Source: Diplosphaera chodatii (lineage: Eukaryota > Chlorophyta > Trebouxiophyceae > Prasiolales > Stichococcaceae). From it: DNA of 64,000 bases. The stretch is taken from contig JAALGY010000008.1 of the NCBI GenBank assembly GCA_032358165.1, positions 744,001-808,000 on the forward strand. The letters run 5' to 3'. Shown here in pieces: positions 33,396 through 44,401 of this stretch (its first letter is position 1; every line of letters begins with the position of its first letter). Under the pieces are notes generated by a model that saw only the letters and a list, made by a program, of their open reading frames with translations, did not search any database and was not told where the DNA came from. The position numbers were made by a program, and so were the translations under genes.

Positions 33396-33961
33396 CAGGT
33401 TTGTATCCACTATGTGATCACAAGATGGCTCTGATAGTGCCGGACTGTCATGTATATTGTATGGTAGTCAAAAGTTCGAGGCATCAGTCAGAGGCACTCG
33501 TCGACATCGCTGCTTGTCTCGATGGTAAACATGTTTGCAATCGTCCCCAATTCCACGCGGGCGGCTTGTGTCAAGATGTCACATGGGCGGTCAAGCAACA
33601 CCAAGCGTGGTTCGGCACATTGCCCATGTTCTGGCACCAAGTACACGGCACAACTGACACGGGATCGCAGCTGCACCTGTGTGTGGCAATCATGACGTAA
33701 CCCACACGTCACACAGCTCGAATGGCTCTCGCGAGCGCCCGACCAGCTTGTTCTCTGCGACAAACACAACATCGCTATTGAAGGCTGTACGTTATAAGAA
33801 TTGCAACTGGCCTCCGGGCTGCAGTGAATCATCTGCAGTGTTCATTGGTGTCGACGGGTGTTCAAGCTGTCAACAGCTTCTTGCTTGCATCAAACCTCTG
33901 CAGTCCAGCAGCAGTCCTGGCACTGGTCCGGCTTCTGACGCCGCGGCTGAAAGCCGTTGCA
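33396..33961. other. Divergent intergenic region, DCPS / CGI-58
   Basis: 566 bases between divergent start codons; it holds both 5' UTRs and promoters. An open frame continues upstream of the CGI-58 ATG without another ATG. No clear TATA box or repeat was seen. Confidence 0.45.
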
Positions 33962-36900
33962 ATGGTCGCCCAACCTGCAGCAGCTGCAACCGCGCAGATG
34001 TCCCAAGCTGCGGTGGATGCGGCAGCCAACAACCCACTGCCATGGTAGGAGCTTCTGAGTTCTCGTCGCATGAACACATGTGAAGATGGGTTTAGTTTCG
34101 ATCACGTGCCTTGTCGCTTCACCACAGGTATCGGCGCTATACTCGGTGGCGGCAGACCAGTCGGGCGGAAGCGGTTGCGGCTGAGAGCAGTCTGCTGTCG
34201 CTCTCCGGGTGCGTAACGCCTTCTGACTGCCGAGCTTGGCAGCTGCTGGCACTGGGCGTGGCACCCTTTGGGTTGGTTGGTGTACTCACAACATGCCACC
34301 CAAGCGCATGTTGTCAGCCTGCGTTGCGACCGTCAGTGCCTGAAAGCACCATCATGCGCAGGGCAAAGCTGGAGGCAGCGGATGTGCCGGTGGGCCCGCG
34401 GCAGGACGAGTTCATCAACACTGTGGTCGGCGGGCCAGCGGACGCACCTGCGCTGGTGATGATCCCCGGTAGGGTGCTGACAGCGTGGCATAGCATTGGT
34501 AAAACCTGTGGCGTCATTTCTATTTTGCTTGTGGGGAAGCACCGTGGTCATGTGACGAATGCTTAGGACGCAGAGTTTAGCAGTAATGAAACCTACGACA
34601 ATGCAGGCTACGGGGCGGGCATCGGCTTTTTCTTTCGGAACCTGGCGGCGCTCACGCAGCAGTTCCGCGTGCACGCCGTCGACCTGCTGGGAACTGGCAT
34701 GTCAGGTGCGTGCTGGGTTACGCCAGCTGTAGGGTGCTGCATCACATCCTCGTGACTTGCAGGAAGCCGGGCTGTCGGCTCATGGGGCATTCAGAAGGCA
34801 TTCAGAAACTGGCGGTCTGATCGTATTGCTTTTTTCCGCAAGGACTGAGAGGCACGTGGTTCGTGTTCAGGCCGGCCACCCTTTCGAGCCAGGAACCGTG
34901 CGGACGCTGAGGCCTTCTTCCTGGAGTCCCTCGCCAAATGGCGGCAGCAGATGGGCATCGACAAGATGGTGCTTGTCGGCCACAGCCTGGTGAACTGGAG
35001 TGCCCAGTGCGGCTGAAGTTCTTTTGGATGCTGTACACCCCATATGCGTATACCGACAAAGGGCAGGGAGGGGAGCGTAGTTGCAGTGCATCAGTGGCTC
35101 TGCAACATGCTGCAGGGTGGCTACCTGTCGGCGCGCTATGCACTGGCCCATCCAGACCATGTGGAGCATCTCATCCTCGTCTGCTCAGCCGGCGTGGTGG
35201 GTGGAAGTTGCACGCCTGCCAGACAATGCTGCTGCACTCCATTGCCTGCTCATCAGTGGCCACACAGCGTAGTGTATTCCAGTACTACGAGAGCTGCTGC
35301 CAGTACCAGTACCTGTGTTTGTTTAGTGGCCTGGGCTGACATTTTCCAGTTGTTGCAGACCAAGTTGCCAGCCGACTGGGAGCCGCCTGCAAGGTTCCAG
35401 AACCGCTGGAGTGTGGCTGGCCAAATCTACCGCACCGCCTCAGCAGCATGGGAGGCGGGCGTCACGCCTGGGGGCGTCATCCGCACGCTGGGGCCTTGGG
35501 GCCGCGGACTGATATCGGGCTATGTCAGAAACAGGTGCTGGACTGCCGCACAATGTGATAGTACTCTGTGAGCGTCATCCGGCATCAGGCCCCTCATCGG
35601 GCCCCTCCTCTCAAAGCTGGCTGGGACACCAGATGTGCACTCCACTCTGCAGGTTCCGCGATGGCATGGGGCTTTCAGCTGCGGAGACATCGGCCTTCGA
35701 ACAGTATTTCTGTGAGCCACCCCTCCACTCAATGTTTACCAGGCTGCGCTTTTGGCTGCGCTAGAGTTGTTGGGTTGCACATACGAGGCTGATTCACGAG
35801 CATCAGTCACCTGCTGTCGAGCCACGGGGCGCTGTCTCGCAGACCACATCACAGCTTCGCGAGGCAGCGGTGAGCATGCTCTGAGGCACCTGCTGGGGCC
35901 GTACGCCTGGGCACGGGCCCCCCTGGAGGACGACCTGAAGGACATCAAGGTTCGGGCCAAGTGCGATGTTAAGTATGTTTTATCATTGACGTGATGAACT
36001 CAGCCAACGTGCCAAGTCTGCTATGGATCGTGCCTCGTGGTCCAACCAAGGGCGCTGCAGCTGAACAACATTGCGCCAGCTGCCCGACTCTGCACGCTGT
36101 CACACAACGCATGCACATGCAGCAATGTTGGCACTGTGGGCTCGGCAGCCTCACGAGCCGTTGCCCGCCCTCGCCAGGTGCCGGTCACCTTCATATATGG
36201 AGACCACGACTGGATGGACCCGGCGGGGGCGCACCGCGCGGTGGCCGGGATGGCGGAGCGGCGCCCGGCGGCAGGCCCCGGCGACCAGCGGGTCATCACC
36301 GTCAAGGTGGGACGCGCTGGGGAATGCACACAACCTGAGCCTGGGTCTCTGAGCAACCGCTGCCACGGGCAGTGTCTAGCTGGAATGACCGAAAGCGCAT
36401 GTCCCTAATGATGGCTCATCACTGCCTGACATTGCCTTCTGTTGATCCTCCAAACTATCCGGCCAAGCGTGGTCATTCTGCTACAGGACACGGGGCACTA
36501 TGCCTTCCTGGACCAGCCACAGGTGTTTTTGGACAACCTGCACGACATCTGCCAGCCCTACCTACGCAGCCGCACCCCGCAGGTGTGCGACGTGCGGCCT
36601 CTGGGCGCCAAGTGCTGCTCAAGCACAAGGCAATGCATTGCTGATGACGCCAGCTGCCAGCATGTGTGCCTCAGCTGCCGCTTCAACCGGATGACTGCAG
36701 AGCCTGACCAGATATGCAGTTCACCAACATCGTCATGTGCTGACGTAGGTGCCAGATGAGCAGCCGGTCTCAGCTTCCAGGTTCCCAGACGATGCGCAGA
36801 ACCATCGGCACTTCTCTGGCGGCCCTGTCCGTGCAACGGAGGCTGCAGTAGCGAAGGACAGCAGCACGCAAAACGGCACCTTGAGTGGTGGAGCGCAGAA

Positions 36901-37003
36901 CGGGACGGCACCTGGCTCGCCGCCAGCGTCGCCGAAGGCTGAACGGCGGCATAGCAGCTCGAATGAAGCGGCAGAAGCGGTAATGCAGCGCGCCGAGTTG
37001 TAA
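33962..37003 (+). CDS. CGI-58/ABHD5-type alpha/beta hydrolase
   Basis: Plant and algal CGI-58 proteins have lipase, phospholipase and lysophosphatidate acyltransferase activity and influence lipid droplet turnover. Twelve exons (33962-34044, 34128-34208, 34362-34468, 34607-34705, 34871-34989, 35116-35196, 35359-35534, 35653-35711, 35855-35949, 36178-36306, 36487-36582, 36749-37003) give 459 aa. Key sites: oxyanion region MIPGYGAGIGFFF, DLLGTGMSGRPPF, nucleophile motif VGHSLGGYLSA (Ser kept, as in plant CGI-58, not Asn as in animals), LGPWGRGLI, FIYGDHDWMDPAG, and the His motif GHYAFLDQP, which also fits the HxxxxD acyltransferase signature. The last exon adds about 85 residues of Ser/Gly/Ala-rich, probably disordered tail. 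The acceptor at 34362 was chosen by phase. Confidence 0.87.
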
Positions 37004-37279
37004 GCCAGCCGTCCAGCGTAGTGCGTTGTCAGGTGCAGTTGACACCGCGGTATGTGTATTGATCCAGTGTACAGTCTAGCTAGGTGAGATGGTGTGCTGT
37101 TCGTGACTCGCACTGATTGCTTTGTCAAGACAAATTTCCTTTGCTGTCACCCTGTGCTGAGGGCAACATTCAACTGTGCTTTTGCAATCGATCATTTCTA
37201 GGCTCTCAATCAGTTCAAATGCAGTCTCATGCACTGAACTGTATGGCTGTCAATCCATGCAATGGCAAGGATCCCGCTC

Positions 37280-38938
37280 CTACTCCAGCATGTCGGCGAG
37301 AGCGTTGTAGAAGGTGGCAAAGTCCCGGTCGTGGTCCATCATCGCAGCGCGCAGCAGGGGCTCTGCCGACGCCGGGACGAAGCTGGTGACTGCGTGGTGG
37401 CCCAGCGCCGCGTGCTCTGCCTCGGCAAAGTCGCCCTCCGCGTGCACCTGCTCACCCGAGCACAGCACCTTGAACGGAAACTTGTGGTCGGCTGTAATGG
37501 GTCCATGTATCAGGTCATGGCGAGTGCAGATGATGGGGGCTGCGGGGTGTGCGGAGGGCCTGCGCACCTCGGAGCAGGAAAATATGTCCATTCCGGAACT
37601 GTGGGCATTGACGGGCTGACAGACGCACCTCCAGGAACAGCCACTCGGTGAGGGCGCGGTTGTTGGGCGCCAGCACGCGCTTGTTGAGGTCCCGGAACGC
37701 CGCCAGCATCCACGTCTTCTCGTAGTCCGCCATGTACTCGATCGCCAGGTTGTATCCCATCGCATAGCACGCCTGCACTTGCAAACTGGCGATTCAGGGC
37801 CTCTGTGTTGCGGGGGGTGAGGTGGTCAGCCTCTCTGCGAACGGGTTGTGGCCATGGGGTGTGGGCATGCACGACTGGTCGTGTGGTCCTCGGACACACC
37901 TGCTCGGTGCGGTTGGACGCCTGGCCGCCGGCCATGATGTCGCGCATCATCTGCGCAAACAGCAGCTGGCTGGCCGCCGGCTGCACGCCCTCAGCCATGA
38001 GCTTGTCGAGGGGCTCCCCCATCAGTGCCGCATACCAGTCCGAGAACAGCTGCCTGTGTGTCGCGCCTGCAGTTGCAAGAGTTGCACCATGATGTATCCG
38101 AACGCATTGAGTGAGGGACACTGTACCGGCAGTGATGAGTCCGCATCACAATTGCACCAGTGCAGCCCACGGTGTTCGCGTGCGGCAGCGTTGCAGGGGC
38201 GGGCGGCGGACCCACCCTGCGGCTGGTCGTTGTGCATGCCGTACTCGCCGGCCAGGGGCTGGATGAGCGCCGCCAGCGCCGTGTCCCGCCGCACATAGTC
38301 GCTGTGGCCGATGCTGCTCTGCACCTGTCGTTGCGAGGGCAAATGTGTGAAATTTTGACCTGTTTGCAATCATACATATCATGGATCCAACTTTCCACAC
38401 TCAAGCGTAGACTGCTCTGCCCGTACCCAAACTGCAGGCTTGCAATATATCTGTCTTTTTGTAGGAATCCAACAGACAGGGCCTGCCGCAGCATCGAAGA
38501 CAGTGGGGTGCGTCGCCCACCTTCAGCAGCACGGCTGTGAAGGCGGGGTTGAAGGACTCCAGGTTGTACGCCAGCTCGTTCAGGACTGGCCGCAGCTTCG
38601 ACTCTGCAGGGTGTCAGCTGCTGTGAGTCATCAGTAGCACTCACAACTGGGGCCGCACGCCAGGTGATGGTGGTGACGATCTCAAGAGCCGCCGGTCCAT
38701 GCAGCCACGCACCCCAATTGGCAAGTGTGAGTGCGCGCAGGTTGCGGTCGAAGCGGCGCAGCGCCTGGATAGATGCGCCGTTGTCCAGCTGAGCCTCCAG
38801 CGCCGTGACGGCTTCGTGCGAGATCAGGTCAGAGGCTGCCGACGCTGTGTGGGGCGCCACCGCGTTATCTGTCGGTGAATCTGCTGTGTCAGCCACCCTC
38901 CTTGCATACCAGCCCAAGTGGTACAGCAGGCATCCCAT
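37280..38938 (-). CDS. Uncharacterised helical protein, possibly heme-oxygenase-like diiron fold
   Basis: Six exons (38659-38938, 38521-38603, 38216-38324, 37900-38066, 37629-37772, 37280-37447) join in phase to 316 aa. The protein is almost all helix-forming: an N-terminal part (AVTALEAQLDNGASIQALRR), a middle part (RPVLNELAYNLESFNPAF, HSDYVRRDTALAALIQPLAG), and a C-terminal part with EYMADYEKTWMLAAFRDL, FLEVHAEGDFAEAEHAALGH and MMDHDRDFATFYNAL. The spacing of E, H and D residues (EVHAEGDFAEAEH) resembles the metal-binding helices of TENA/heme-oxygenase-like diiron oxidases, but I cannot match it to a named family. The start ATG follows an in-frame open stretch, so the N-terminus is uncertain. 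No transit peptide is evident. Confidence 0.6.
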
Positions 38939-39795
38939 AAACAGCGTGCACGTGCATGTCGGGCAGCTGCACCCAGGCACAACTGCATGCGCGTCATCCG
39001 CATGCTGCTGCCGCCGTTACCTGGCAAGGCGACTGGTGCCTCTGGCCGGATCGGGGTGTGCACACAGACTGGCTGAAGGCGTTGCTGATGCTTGGGCTGC
39101 ATGCACACATGCAGCGCATCAGATCAGTGGAACCGCGTGTCTACGTGTCGGACCATCAGCAGGACTGACACCTGATCGCTGCAGCATGTGCTCGTGAGCA
39201 TGGGATCATGCTTGCTGATCGCCTACTCACCCTCTGCATTGCCGCACGCTGCAGGCGCGGCTGCGGCTGGACGCTGCTGCGTCCCCCAAGTGCGGCTGCT
39301 GCTGTGCACTGCATGCATGGTGCTTGTGCAGCCATCATCATCGCGATAGCGCCCGCTACCCCTGTCGACTGGTGGATGGAGATGGGAGAGCCAATGAGCA
39401 GCGCAAAGGGTCAGTACAGCCTGCGATCGCCGCGCGCGCCAAGCCAAGTCTCGGCGTTCTCCGACACTAAGTCAAGGGGAATAGAATTCTTCTTTCTTCT
39501 TCTATTCCCCTTGACCAAGTTGTGGCGACATTATGCAGTAGTACTGGTAAATTTCACATACGTGTCACCCTGCTGAGGCCAACCTTACCATGGGGGTAGC
39601 ACGGGTCATCAGATGCCAATATATATGGAGTTGTATAGCAGTTGCAGGGGCAGATCTGACCATGCAATCTTGAGCGGCAACAGAGTGGTGGGTGATCCAC
39701 TCGCCATGTGCCACGGACATGCACAGCGAGCGTTCAACCCTCCCAGCAGAGCTGTCCGCTGTGCAATGCGGAGTCAGTCTTGGTTTGACCGGCTG
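38939..39795. other. Intergenic region between the helical protein gene and ClpP
   Basis: 857 bases: 5' flank of the gene ending at 37280 and 3' flank of ClpP. It contains the perfect hairpin at 39471-39515. No coding exon is supported. Confidence 0.5.
39471..39515. repeat. Perfect 16-bp inverted repeat with 13-base loop
   Basis: Left arm GTCAAGGGGAATAGAA (39471-39486) and right arm TTCTATTCCCCTTGAC (39500-39515) are exact reverse complements; the loop is the pyrimidine-rich TTCTTCTTTCTTC. It lies about 280 bases downstream of the ClpP stop. It could be a structural 3' element, a small-RNA hairpin or the remnant of a short inverted-repeat transposon; nothing here decides. Confidence 0.9.
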
Positions 39796-41829
39796 CTACT
39801 CCGTCTTCTCGCCATTCTCCTCGCCCTTCTTGGTTGAGAGGGGCTGTGTGTACGGCTCCAGTGGGATGCCTGCACAAGAATGGAGAGTGCAATTGCGTAT
39901 GACCTTCCGACACGATGTGATGACAGAAACACAGCTTTGTGACAGGATGCGAATGCGAGCCACAGCTTGGTCGCACCCCGGAACCGCTTCGTCCTCGTGT
40001 CATCGTCCTCAAAGTCACCCCAGTTCACGTAGTCCTCCTTGGTCTTAGGGAAGTCTTGCGTGCTGCCCTGTAGAGCAAGCACAAGAGCAAAGGGTTGACA
40101 GCTACACCTAACCAGGCATGAGCACTGAACAGGCGGGTTCACAGCCCGGACACAGCATCATCAAAGCAGCAGCGCACTGTGAACTTGAAGCCAGCGTCGT
40201 CGCCGCCAATGACATGGTCGATGAGGCCATACGACTTCGCCTCCAACGGCGACATGTACCTGTCACGGTCTGTGTCCTCCTCGAGCTGCACCGGATACAC
40301 AGCTCAGAATGAATACATGCCCTGTTGGCGATCAAGAGCAAAGGTGTTGCGACGTCACCTGTACAGGGCTGCCTACACAATAGTTGGCAGCCTGACTGTT
40401 GCCCACCTTCTCGAAGGGCTGCCCTGTGTAGTCTGCCATGATTTTGTTCAGGTTGTTCTTGTGGTACATGATCTCCCGCGCCTGGATCTCGATGTCCACT
40501 GCCTGTTGCAAGATCACAGAAGCGCATCAGGACGCAGCTGGCAAAGCGTGCTGCCTATACCGCTGCTGTACAGCTTTGCAGCACCACTATTGGCGCAATG
40601 CGCTCCCCTTCCTGCAGCTGACTGCCTGTAGAACAGCATGCAGTCTATCTTGGCACGATAGCCTACCTGGCCAGATGCGCCGCCGAGCGGCTGGTGGATC
40701 ATGATGCGGGCATTCGGCATGGAGTACCGCTTGTCCTTGGTGCCCGCCCCCAGCAGAAAGGCACCCATTGACGCCGCCAGGCCAAAGCAGTATGTTTGCA
40801 CGTCGCACCGGCACATCTGCAATGCACGCCACGGGGACTGTGAGTCACATTATACGAGATGAACTGCAGTAGAATTGCAACATGTGTTGCTGGCCGTGAA
40901 GCGAGACATGCTGCAGTCGCCCGACGGTGGTGCGATCAAGCAGTGTCACGGATCGCACCATCATAGCATCGTAGATGCCCATGCCTGCTGTGACTGAGCC
41001 GCCTGGCGAGTTGATGAACAGTTTTATGTCCTGTGAAAGTGAAAGAGTGCTATCAGCTCGAGCAGGTGTCTTCAGCGGCTGTTATAAGCATCCACTACAC
41101 CATGCGCTGCGGACACTGCATCATGATATGCGTGGTCTACCTTGTTAGGGGACTGCGAGTCTAACAGCAGCAGCTGGCTAATGACAGCATCCGCGCTGAA
41201 GTCGTTAACCTGCACATGTATGCGGATCGCCGGTGTAGACAGCGGCTGACATGCCATGTGAATGCGCATACTGCTGAACTGACCCACAGAGCTTACCTCG
41301 CCACCAAGAAACACAATGCGTTGCCGCAGCAGCAGGCCAAACGGATCGCCTGCCATGTCTTGTGTCCTGCAAGCATATGCACATACTTGCATGATGGCAG
41401 TGTTTTCGTCACGATCACATGCTTACATTGGTGTGTCGCGGCACTCGCAACTTTGCCGGCGCAGTAGCAATGTGCAAACAGCATGGGATACATGGCTGAC
41501 AAGCGAGCGATGCACTTCTTCGGTATGCTGCAGCCCGCACGCAGTGTGGCTAGGGCGGGCCTACAGCGTAACGGATCATGAACTGCCATGATGTCAAGTC
41601 TGCGCCGCAGGTGAGCAGCATACCTGGGGGCGACCTGGGGCGGCGCCTGCGGCTGACCCGCCACCACCTGCAGCTCTGCTCTCCTGTGCTGCGTCCGCTG
41701 TGCGTGCTGCGACTGCCTGAGTGCTGGCCAGCTCATGAGATGTGTCGAAGCAGCCCTGCTGGTGGTGCATGTTGCTGCACGGCCAACCCTGGGCAGCTGG
41801 CAGGCGGGCAGTTGCATAGCCAGCGCCAT
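39796..41829 (-). CDS. ATP-dependent Clp protease proteolytic subunit, probably plastid-targeted
   Basis: Nine exons (41624-41829, 41297-41366, 41141-41209, 40959-41030, 40667-40816, 40407-40502, 40178-40285, 39977-40067, 39796-39869) give 311 aa. The ClpP core is complete: [35 protein letters not shown], catalytic Ser in [11 protein letters not shown], catalytic His in [11 protein letters not shown], and catalytic Asp in [20 protein letters not shown]. The N-terminal 65 residues are Ala/Arg/Ser/Gln-rich and probably a plastid transit peptide. The C-terminus is extended by about 55 residues beyond the catalytic core ([14 protein letters not shown] then [11 protein letters not shown]). All three triad residues are kept, so this is a ClpP, not a ClpR. 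The exact plant paralogue (ClpP3-6) cannot be fixed. Confidence 0.9.
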
Positions 41830-42613
41830 GTTGAGGCTCAGCAGCTCTGCAACGGGTGCAACCGCAGACACGAAACAGCGACGCCGTTGAGAGTGCGGTG
41901 CACGCAGACAGCAAACGTCTTGTCATCACTTGGAGTCTTCAGCTGATCAGCAGGGGGTGGAACAGCTGCCACCCAGGGACCCAGTCTGGTACTGCCACCT
42001 GCTAAAGTGCCGCATATCAGTTTCCGTTGAGCAACTCCCGCTTTGGTAACGTGTTCGCCTGTTAACTGCTCATATAGCCCTCGTGTGCGCTGCCGCAGCC
42101 CGCTCGTGCTGCTTGCCGTTGGAATCAGTCCACAGCAGTAACAGGGTTTCGGAAGCCCAACTGCCGCACACTTGGTGCCAGCGTTGCCAGCCCCTGCTTT
42201 AAGGGCAGCTCAAGCTGAACAGCAGGGCTGAGTTGGCATAGTCAGCAGAGTGTAACCGGGAACATCAGGTTGAGCGCACCCTCGTCCTCGGATCCCCCCG
42301 ACCTTACCTTTAGGTGCAACCCCCCAACTTACAGCCGCGTACCGCGAACTTGCCGCTGTGACCACCTTCGGACAACCATCATACTTGTGGCAGCTGTTGT
42401 TGGTCATGCTGCAGCTGCCATCGTCAGTATCGGTCAGCTCCCATAGACGGTTTGCCTTGGACCACTCAGCCGGTCAGAGCTGCTGGCGTTGACACTCGTG
42501 TTGCGCGAGTTCTGCCGCATCGTACCATTTCGGTCCAGGGCCGCTGCAGGTCTGTACAAGTTTGGCCGTTCTCCATTTAGGCAGCAATACCGCACATACC
42601 CCCCGCGCTGACC
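41830..42613. other. Divergent intergenic region, ClpP / UBE2S
   Basis: 784 bases of flank with promoters for both genes. Around 42186-42230 there is an imperfect stem (CAGCCCCTGCT against AGCAGGGCTG). No coding exon or tRNA is supported. Confidence 0.45.
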
Positions 42614-44026
42614 ATGCTGTGCATCGCAGAGCAGGCGCAGCGCACGATGGGCGCGCTGGTGCCGGCGGTGCTCAGTCGGCTGGCCAAAGAGCTGAAGGAG
42701 CTGACGCGGCAGCCGTGCGAGGGCATCAAGGTGAGGACTGTGATGTGCTTCAGCGTAGGTTGTGTGCGGCGGTCAGCCATGCTGCAGGGACATCACGTGC
42801 AGCTGCTTACAGCACGTCTGTCACGCGCTGCTATCTGCTGTCCTTGGCCTATGCAGGTGCTGCTGCATGACGACAACATCACAGATATCCAGGCAGAGCT
42901 TGAGGGTCCAGGTACTCGCGCTACTGTCTGGTCCACAGTTGCCTCTTGGGGACAGCATCAAAGGAGGGTCGTGCGTGTTGTGAGTGGTTGACAGCTGGGC
43001 GGCTGGTGTGTCTCACTGCTTCTGCTGCGTGCTTTGCAGCCGGCACGCCGTACGAGGGCGGCAAGTTTCGCATGAAGCTTGTCCTGGGTGACGATTTCCC
43101 CTCGGCGCCCCCAAAGGGTGAGCCGGCACCACATCAATGAGCGGCGCCGCTGCAGCACGGCGGTCATGACTGCGACATATGCCACAAACATTGGTGCCTC
43201 GGACCTAGCACTGACACCTCCTGACGTGTGACACCTGCAGGCTTCTTCACCACGAAAATCTTCCACCCAAATGTGTCGAAGGGCGGCGAGATCTGCGTCA
43301 ACGTCCTCAAACGGGACTGGACAGAGGTGAGGCCACACGAAAGCTTGAAGCCTGAAGCTGCTGGTAGAAACACCTGAACAGCCAGGTCCTGCAGAGGCAG
43401 ATGGCAAGCAGATGGAGCAGAAAGGTCAGCTCTGGCTTGGCGTCTCCTTCCGCAGGACATGGGCCTGCGACATGTCCTGGTGGTCATTCGCTGCCTACTG
43501 ATCGAGCCATTCCCAGAGTCGGCGCTCAACGAGGAGGCGGGCCGCCTGCTGATGGAGGACTACGAGCAGTATGCGTCCCATGCGGCGCTGATGACCAGCA
43601 TTTATGCGGCGCCCACCAAGCGGTGCGCCCTGCCAGAAAGGCTGCGTATATGAAGCATGCTGTATATTGTGCATCCCCCTCCCATGTTGATATCCCCATC
43701 CCGATGTGAAGTGGACACTGGTGTTGTTGCTGTGTGCACTGCATGCAACCCATCGCAGGGCAATCACCTTGCGGTGGTGCAAGGTCGATGTTTGCTGTCA
43801 CGAGTTTTCACTGCGTGGCGATGACATGATGACAGCACCTCACTGCAGGCCCACGCCGCTGACAGCCAGCGGCGGCGCCAACGCCGTCAACAGCAGCGCC
43901 GCCGGCAGCACAGACAGGGACAGCGGCGACACAGGGTCACCGGCCGTCAAGAAGTCCAAGGCCATGGCGGACAAGGCCAGAGCCAAGACGGCGGCAGCCA
44001 AGAAGCGCAGCCTCAAGCGGCTATGA
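42614..44026 (+). CDS. UBE2S: Ubiquitin-conjugating enzyme E2 S-like (UBC22 group)
   Basis: In animals UBE2S builds K11-linked ubiquitin chains with the anaphase-promoting complex. Six exons (42614-42730, 42857-42911, 43040-43117, 43241-43326, 43456-43622, 43849-44026) give 226 aa, or 215 aa from the second ATG at 42647. The UBC fold is complete: [40 protein letters not shown] with the active Cys, [20 protein letters not shown], and [18 protein letters not shown] after the active site and the LNEEAGRLL helix are typical of E2 S. The C-terminal tail is Ala/Ser then Lys-rich and ends KKRSLKRL, close to the family's APC/C-binding end. Converges with the decarboxylase gene. Confidence 0.92.
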
Positions 44027-44285
44027 CCAGCCGTCCTTGCCGACAGCCAGCAGCCACAGAGCATGCGCTCAGCGCCCTAATGTGGCACTGCTCAGGCGCA
44101 CCGCGTCAGGTCGACTTGACGTTTGGTTCTGTTGGCTTGGGTGCGCCGCAATGATTGAAACAGGCAGTTGCTGTTGCCATTGGGCTGTCCATGACAGCTA
44201 ATGGCAACGTCTGCCAAGAAGCTGGCCAGTTTGACATGGTGTTGGTTCCAGGAGAGACAGCCAAGTCAGGAACAGACCATTGCCT

Positions 44286-44290
44286 TGTAA
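44286..44290 (+). terminator. Poly(A) signal TGTAA for UBE2S
   Basis: TGTAA 260 bases after the UBE2S stop, within the 375-base gap to the stop of the convergent decarboxylase gene. No other element was seen in 44027-44401. Confidence 0.4.
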
Positions 44291-44401
44291 TTATGACATG
44301 CCTTTCCCTGTCTGCGCATGTTTGCAATGCAACGACAGCCTGGCACAATGCCCCAAGCGCTGGTGCGCATATGCACTCACAACTCCACGGGGAAAGCATC
44401 A

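Noticed and set aside
11300..42400. Suspected dispersed repeat between about 11.5 kb and 42.3 kb in opposite orientation
   Set aside because: By-eye comparison gave only a few short shared words, not a sustained match.
42186..42420. Imperfect stem and unusual text that might be an RNA gene
   Set aside because: No tRNA T-loop motif, no snRNA signature and only a short interrupted stem.
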